Origin: an uncultured Collinsella sp.
GTDB lineage: Bacteria; Actinomycetota; Coriobacteriia; Coriobacteriales; Coriobacteriaceae
DNA length: 21,028 nt
Direction: 5' to 3'
Assembly (NCBI GenBank): GCA_934654765.1
Contig: CAKUGX010000024.1
Span: 1-21,028 of the forward strand
A model generated the notes under the pieces. It saw only the letters and a program-made list of their open reading frames with translations, did not search any database and was not told the DNA's origin. Both the position numbers and the translations under genes were made by a program. Every line of letters starts with the position of its first letter. Within the stretch, counting starts at the first letter, position 1. This document shows positions 17,030 through 21,028 of this stretch, one piece after another.

Positions 17030-17605
17030 ATGCCCACGTCACAAAGCCAGAAAAAAGAAGCCATCGCCCAGGCCACCGAGCAGGAGCTCGCTTCGCTTGC
17101 GGCACGTGGCGTGCGCATCGCGGGCAACGCATGCTCGCCGATCGTGCTGGTCAAAGGCGATTTGGATGAGGCCGAGCGCTCGGGTGGCGAGCTTGCCGCC
17201 GGCGCGGATGGTGCCGCGCTGCGCAAGGCGCTCGGGGCTATCGGCTATGCACCCGAGGATTTCTGCGTCCTGGCAAGCGTTGCCGGCGCGGGTGACGGGG
17301 CGGTCGCGGCGGGCGAGGCTCTGCCGTGCGACCTATTCCGTGAGGCGCTGGAGACCTTGGACCCCGAGGCGGTGCTGCTGCTTGACAACAGTGCGGCCGA
17401 TGTCATGCGCGAGACCTATGCCGACATGCTCGTGGCGATCGATGACTTCGATACCGCCATGCTCAAGCCCGGCCTGGTCGCCCACGTGCAGGGCCGCCGC
17501 GTGCTCGCGCTCGATGGCTTTGAGGCGGCGCTCACCGACAAGGTGGCCAAGCAGCGCATGTGGGCCTACATTAAGCAGCTGACCCCGGCGGCGGCTCCGC
17601 TGTAG
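17030..17605 (+). CDS. Uracil-DNA-glycosylase-like protein, degenerate
   Basis: The 191-residue protein has no clear characterised homologue by eye, but its order of blocks follows the family 4/5 uracil-DNA glycosylase fold: a beta strand (SPIVLVKGDLDEAE) where GEAPG would be, then an RSGGEL...DGAALRKALGAIGY segment like PFVGRAGQLL...LAAIG, then DLFREALETLDPEAVLLLDN followed by SAADVM (like L..QI..L.P.VIV.LG..A), then a C-terminal KVAKQRMWAYIKQL (like K...W.DL). The catalytic GEAPG, the N-terminal cluster cysteines and the HPS motif are missing, so activity is doubtful. The ATG at 17030 follows GGAGAG. It is convergent with the histidine kinase gene, 63 bases apart, with no obvious terminator between. 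The family call is inference. Confidence 0.55.
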   Translation: MPTSQSQKKEAIAQATEQELASLAARGVRIAGNACSPIVLVKGDLDEAERSGGELAAGADGAALRKALGAIGYAPEDFCVLASVAGAGDGAVAAGEALPCDLFREALETLDPEAVLLLDNSAADVMRETYADMLVAIDDFDTAMLKPGLVAHVQGRRVLALDGFEAALTDKVAKQRMWAYIKQLTPAAAPL

Positions 17606-17668
17606 CAGGCCTGCACCGGCAAGGCGACCAGGGCGGTTGAGTCGCGCCGCGAGTCCAGTGTCGCGCCC

Positions 17669-18946
17669 CTACATCACAGCGCGCAGCTCAAATCGGTCGC
17701 CGTTGATGCGGAACTGGCAGTTGCCGTTCATGCGCTCAACGGCAAGCTTAATGCTCTTGGTGCCAAAGCCATGGCCGGCGTGTTGGGTCACGGGCATGCC
17801 GTCGACCATACGCGGCGCGCGTCCAAACGTGTTGGAAACCAAAAGCAGCAACTGGCCGTCTTCAAGCCGCAGGTCAAAGTCGACAAAGCGCTTGCCTTCG
17901 GGGGCGGCGCTTGCGGCGATGATGGCATTTTCCAGGGCATTCGAAAGTACGCTGAACAGGTCGGCATCGCTCACGCGAACGGTTTCGGGCACGGCGGCGC
18001 GCAGGTCGGCGGCGATGCCGTGCTTGTTGATATCCGAGCTAAATGACGAAAGCGCGATGTTGACGGTCTCGTTGGCGCAGTAACGGCGCACGGCAGTGCG
18101 GTCGTTGGCCTCGCAGAGCTCATCGATGCGATCGAGCGCTTCGTCGGTGTGGCCCTCCTCAATTAAAACGGCCAGGCCGCGCAGGAAGTGCCGCATGTCG
18201 TGGCGAAGAATCGACAGCTCGCGTCCGGATTGGCGCCAGGCCTCGAGCTCTTTGATGGCGGAGTTGTCGCGCGTCTCGAGCATCCATCGCTCACGCTCGG
18301 CGACTTCCTTTGCCTCGTATTCGCGCAGATAGACGGCGAGAAACATAAGGTAGAAGGCGCAAAGGGCAAAGGCCAAAAACTCAACGGTCACCACCGAGCC
18401 CGAGTGGAACAGCGTGGTGTAGACGTTGGTGGCATAGTCAAAGATGTAGTAGACGAGCGGCAGTATCAGCAAGATCTCCAGCTCGGTAGGGCTTTTGATT
18501 GCCAGACGCGGGCCGATGTCGCGTGCCCAATGCAGCAGGATGGCAAAGACGGCGAGCGTGGTCGCGATGCGCGCCAGATAGTACGCGATCTGCGAATCGG
18601 TCGCGGCAAATGCAGCGATACCCATCCAGTTACTAAACTGGCAGCTCAGGTAGGCGCTGGTGAGGCCCAGTGTCGCAAGAAGCGGACTCAGACGGTAGCG
18701 CACGCACAGGTAGACGATAAGCGGCAGGTGTACGACGAGCGGATACGCCTGACGGGCAAGCAGTTCTCCGCCAACGGCATTGGCGATCGAGAAGGCGGCA
18801 CCGGTTGCGGCGCCAACCCCCAGCAGTTCAAGCGAATGGCGCCGATTGATTTCGACGCCGCACAGCGCCGCCGAGGCAAAAACGCCAAAGAGCAGCGTCG
18901 TGGCGTGGTGAATCGCCCAAAGAACCATTTCGACCTGCGCAGGCAT
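17669..18946 (-). CDS. Membrane sensor histidine kinase, AgrC-like (GHKL, HATPase_c_5 type)
   Basis: The 425-residue protein has an N-terminal membrane sensor with about six hydrophobic segments (8-30, 40-60, 68-100, 105-138, 155-175, 185-207), a short coiled coil (about 208-245) and a kinase core. The phosphorylation motif is ILRHDMRHFL with H249; the N box is SNALENAI near 335-342 and the G box GHGFGTKSIK at 391-400. This is the arrangement of peptide-sensing kinases such as AgrC. Its ATG at 18946 overlaps the TGA of the response regulator gene by one base, so both are translated as a unit. No agrB/agrD peptide genes lie nearby, so the signal is unknown. Confidence 0.9.
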   Translation of the reverse strand: MPAQVEMVLWAIHHATTLLFGVFASAALCGVEINRRHSLELLGVGAATGAAFSIANAVGGELLARQAYPLVVHLPLIVYLCVRYRLSPLLATLGLTSAYLSCQFSNWMGIAAFAATDSQIAYYLARIATTLAVFAILLHWARDIGPRLAIKSPTELEILLILPLVYYIFDYATNVYTTLFHSGSVVTVEFLAFALCAFYLMFLAVYLREYEAKEVAERERWMLETRDNSAIKELEAWRQSGRELSILRHDMRHFLRGLAVLIEEGHTDEALDRIDELCEANDRTAVRRYCANETVNIALSSFSSDINKHGIAADLRAAVPETVRVSDADLFSVLSNALENAIIAASAAPEGKRFVDFDLRLEDGQLLLLVSNTFGRAPRMVDGMPVTQHAGHGFGTKSIKLAVERMNGNCQFRINGDRFELRAVM

Positions 18947-19668
18947 CAGCGCCTCCCGCCCTCAAAGCGCACCGCAAAGTAGGCATCTTGGAATCCTTGC
19001 TTGCTGCTGCGCGAAAGCGGAATGCTCGCGCCCGAGCGCATGACGATTTCCGTTCGATCGAAATGATCGATGTTGCGCAGGTTGACCTGGTAGCTGCGAT
19101 GGCATTTAAAGAAGACCGCGTTTTGCGTCAGGCGGTCCTCGACGCTGCGGAACGACTCGAACGCCTCGATGTCGCGTCCGTCGCGCAGGTGGAAGACCAC
19201 GTGCTTGTTGCGAGCCTCGGCATATTCGATGTCGGACAGGCGCAGGGCGTGGTAGCCGAAAGACGTCTTGATGACGAGCTCGTCGGTCGCCGACGGGCGC
19301 ATGCTCGAAAGCTCGTCAAGCAGCTGCGCCAGGCGCTCGTATGCCACGGGCTTGAGCAGGTAGTCGAAGGCACGGACCTCGTAGGATTCCAGCGCAAACT
19401 CGGGCGACGAGGTGAGGAACACCAGGCGCGCGGCGGTGTCGGACTGGCGCAGCTCGCGGGCGGTGTCCATGCCGTTGACGAGCGGCATGATCATATCGAG
19501 CAGGATGATGTCGGCGCGCGACGCGGCGTGGCGGGCCAGCAGGTCCTCGCCGCGCGTGACGAGCGCAACGTCGACCGCCGTGCCCGTCTCGCTCGACCAA
19601 CGGTCGATCATCCGGTGCAGCCTATCTAGAAAAGCGACGTCGTCGTCGCAGGCAATAATCTTGAGCAT
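18946..19668 (-). CDS. LytTR family response regulator
   Basis: The 240-residue protein has a receiver domain (1-120: acidic pocket CDDD at 7-10, phospho-acceptor D58 in LLDMIMP, T/S in FLTSS, K106 in LLKPV) and a C-terminal LytTR DNA-binding domain (about 130-237: DIEYAEARNKHVVFHLRDG, FFKCHRSYQVNLRNID, IPLSRS). It partners the overlapping kinase gene and likely activates secretion or cell-surface genes. The ATG at 19668 follows AGGGGG. A minus-strand TTGACA (19820-19815) could start its transcript. The divergent neighbour is a secreted protein and a plausible target. Confidence 0.92.
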   Translation of the reverse strand: MLKIIACDDDVAFLDRLHRMIDRWSSETGTAVDVALVTRGEDLLARHAASRADIILLDMIMPLVNGMDTARELRQSDTAARLVFLTSSPEFALESYEVRAFDYLLKPVAYERLAQLLDELSSMRPSATDELVIKTSFGYHALRLSDIEYAEARNKHVVFHLRDGRDIEAFESFRSVEDRLTQNAVFFKCHRSYQVNLRNIDHFDRTEIVMRSGASIPLSRSSKQGFQDAYFAVRFEGGRR

Positions 19669-19793
19669 TCTGAGCCCCCTTAGTAGTTCGATTTTGCCAC
19701 ATTGGGTGCGAACCGCTTGCGGAGGCGTGTTCCATTTGCGCCCCACGGTGTGCAACTCGCGCCGAGCGGCAGGGTGTTAGAAAGTGCCGCCGC

Positions 19794-19820
19794 AAAATAA
19801 TTCGTGGATAAACATGTCAA
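19794..19820 (-). promoter_or_regulatory. Possible promoter of the two-component operon
   Basis: On the minus strand a perfect TTGACA (19820-19815) is followed after 15 bases by TATTTT (19799-19794), about 125 bases before the response regulator start. The spacing is short, so this is tentative. Confidence 0.4.
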
Positions 19821-19825
19821 CAGAT

Positions 19826-19861
19826 GCTGGTGGCTGGCCGGGGATTATGCCAGCCGCCAGC
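19826..19861. other. Strong hairpin in the divergent gap before the secreted protein gene
   Basis: GCTGGTGGCTGGC (19826-19838) pairs with GCCAGCCGCCAGC (19849-19861) over 13 bp with one G-U and a 10-base loop. No T run follows. It lies 51 bases before the secreted protein start and next to the putative response regulator promoter. Operator or leader structure are both possible; I found no clear LytTR direct repeats. Confidence 0.4.
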
Positions 19862-19912
19862 GCCAAGCGATGCCGAGTATCGCGAGAGCATAGGGATAAG
19901 GGGAGCTGCACG

Positions 19913-21028
19913 ATGAGGGAGAAGAAGATGGGGATGCGCGCCGCTCTGACGCGCCTGCTGGGCATCGCCATCGTGGCATGCGCACTCGTGGCGTCGCCGG
20001 CGGTGGCTGGGGCTGAGACGCAGGTCATGCCCGACGGGGTGAGGGCTGAGGTGTTGTCGCTCACGCAGGACGGCGCCAACTCCGTCCAAATCACCGAGCA
20101 AGGTAACTATGTGCTTAAGACGGCCGAGGGTGAGGTCACGCCCAAATCGGGCTACACCATCGACGTGCCGAATGCGACTCGGACTAATCCTGTGAGGATT
20201 TACATCGACGGCACGGTCTACGTGAACGCTTATTCGACCGCGTCGCTCAGTCAAAAGCGATGGCTGTTCAACATCAAACAGGGCAGCAATATCGAGTTCA
20301 TCGGTATCAACAATCCGCGTATTTGCTTTCACGACAAGAGTGGAGGAGGCGAAGTTATAAGCGGGTTTTTGACCGACCGTTATTACGACGGGGGCTACAA
20401 AAAGGCATCGGGTGACATCTCGGTTGGCCTAAAGCTCGGCGACGATTCGAAAAACTTCTTCCTCTCGTACAACAGCGCGAAAGAACAAAGGGTGCCTTCG
20501 ATTTCCCTCGGCAACACCAAGGGCAAGCTGTCTGCCAATTTCAACAACTTGAAGATTGAGGACTATGTTGGCAAGTCGCACAACTCTTTGGGCGAGGTTT
20601 CACCATACAGTATTCTTGAATATGCTGTGCCGGTCCGCCTGTTCCGCAGCAGCTTCTCCGATGACGGCAAGGGGAATGTTAATAAGCTCAACGCTACGTT
20701 TAACAAATGCGTGTTCTGGAACACATCTGGCGATTACAACGGTGCGGTTTCAATTGTGGGCAATCCTCGTGGCGGCGTGAATTCGGATGTTGCTTCGAGG
20801 CTGACCGCGACGTTCGAGGACTGCCAGTTTGGTTCCGATGCCGACAGCGGCATTTGGCAGACCAATAAAAAATATCCGACGGTCGAAGAGACCACTGAGT
20901 TCGCCCAGGTTCAGGAGACTGGAAAGTGCGCCGTTGCTGGCGTTATGGGTGTCACCAATGCCACGGTCAACCTCAACAACTGTACGATGGAGAACTTCCA
21001 TAGCACGCGTTCAGACTCGACTGATAGC
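19913..21028 (+). CDS. Secreted surface protein with beta-helix-like repeats (3' end outside window)
   Basis: The frame is open from ATG 19913 to the window edge (372 codons, no stop), so the gene is incomplete here. AAGGGGAG precedes the start. A Sec signal peptide is clear: positive MREKKMGMR, hydrophobic core LLGIAIVACALVA, likely cleavage after ASPAVAGA near residue 34. The exported part is rich in Asn, Ser, Thr and Gly and has recurring strands ending in a cysteine turn (LNATFNKCVFWNTS, LTATFEDCQFGS, ATVNLNNCTMENF), which suggests a right-handed beta-helix of the pectate-lyase or adhesin type. Codon use is more AT-rich past about 20300 than in neighbouring genes, hinting at acquisition or recombination. 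It is divergent from the LytTR regulator. An anchor motif, if any, would be beyond the window. Confidence 0.75.
   Translation, partial: MREKKMGMRAALTRLLGIAIVACALVASPAVAGAETQVMPDGVRAEVLSLTQDGANSVQITEQGNYVLKTAEGEVTPKSGYTIDVPNATRTNPVRIYIDGTVYVNAYSTASLSQKRWLFNIKQGSNIEFIGINNPRICFHDKSGGGEVISGFLTDRYYDGGYKKASGDISVGLKLGDDSKNFFLSYNSAKEQRVPSISLGNTKGKLSANFNNLKIEDYVGKSHNSLGEVSPYSILEYAVPVRLFRSSFSDDGKGNVNKLNATFNKCVFWNTSGDYNGAVSIVGNPRGGVNSDVASRLTATFEDCQFGSDADSGIWQTNKKYPTVEETTEFAQVQETGKCAVAGVMGVTNATVNLNNCTMENFHSTRSDSTDS

Noticed and set aside
19669..19912. LytTR direct-repeat binding sites in the divergent gap
   Set aside because: Weakly similar stretches exist but none matches the known consensus at the right spacing.

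Overview
The window looks like a chromosomal segment of a high-GC gut actinobacterium of the class Coriobacteriia, most likely Collinsella or a close relative. This rests on the GC-rich codon use, AGGAG-type ribosome binding sites, gene content and many short palindromic repeats. It is recognition by eye, not a database result.

Layout. (1) 1-1230: pyrE (orotate phosphoribosyltransferase), then 382 bases without a protein gene that hold a structured element, a GGGACAGG palindrome and an 18-bp-arm palindrome. (2) 1231-8275: a carbohydrate block. An RpiR-type regulator follows a large GH106-like glycoside hydrolase on the minus strand. An AraC-type regulator is divergent from the hydrolase and is followed by a GH1 6-phospho-beta-glucosidase, a remnant of a HAD hydrolase, and a stand-alone PTS EIIA-Glc protein. 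(3) 8510-9445: a small lipoprotein, then a second copy of the structured element and a 65-bp palindrome. (4) 9446-10114: a phosphoglycolate-phosphatase-like HAD hydrolase (minus). (5) 10241-16352 (minus, transcribed right to left): an 82-residue helical protein, a NikR nickel regulator with a His/Cys-rich tail, then hypF, hypC, hypD and hypE, which make the Fe(CN)2CO ligands of [NiFe]-hydrogenase. No hydrogenase subunits and no hypA/hypB lie in the window. (6) 16573-17605: divergent thioredoxin and a degenerate uracil-DNA-glycosylase-like protein. (7) 17669-21028: an Agr-like histidine kinase and LytTR response regulator (minus), divergent from a secreted surface protein that runs off the window.

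How it fits together. The carbohydrate block would release sugars and cleave phosphorylated beta-glucosides delivered by a PTS. The nik/hyp block links nickel sensing to hydrogenase maturation. The two-component system may control the neighbouring secreted protein; that is inference.

The most notable signals are non-coding. First, two homologous structured elements directly follow the stop codons of pyrE and the lipoprotein, with base-paired arms that differ in sequence but keep pairing. Second, a 207-bp terminal-inverted-repeat element is inserted exactly in frame (69 codons) in hypF. Third, a GGGACAGG palindrome family has five clear copies and one variant; two copies supply the last codons and stop of real genes and two form a large inverted pair between nikR and hypF. 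No tRNA, rRNA, CRISPR array or intact transposase was found.
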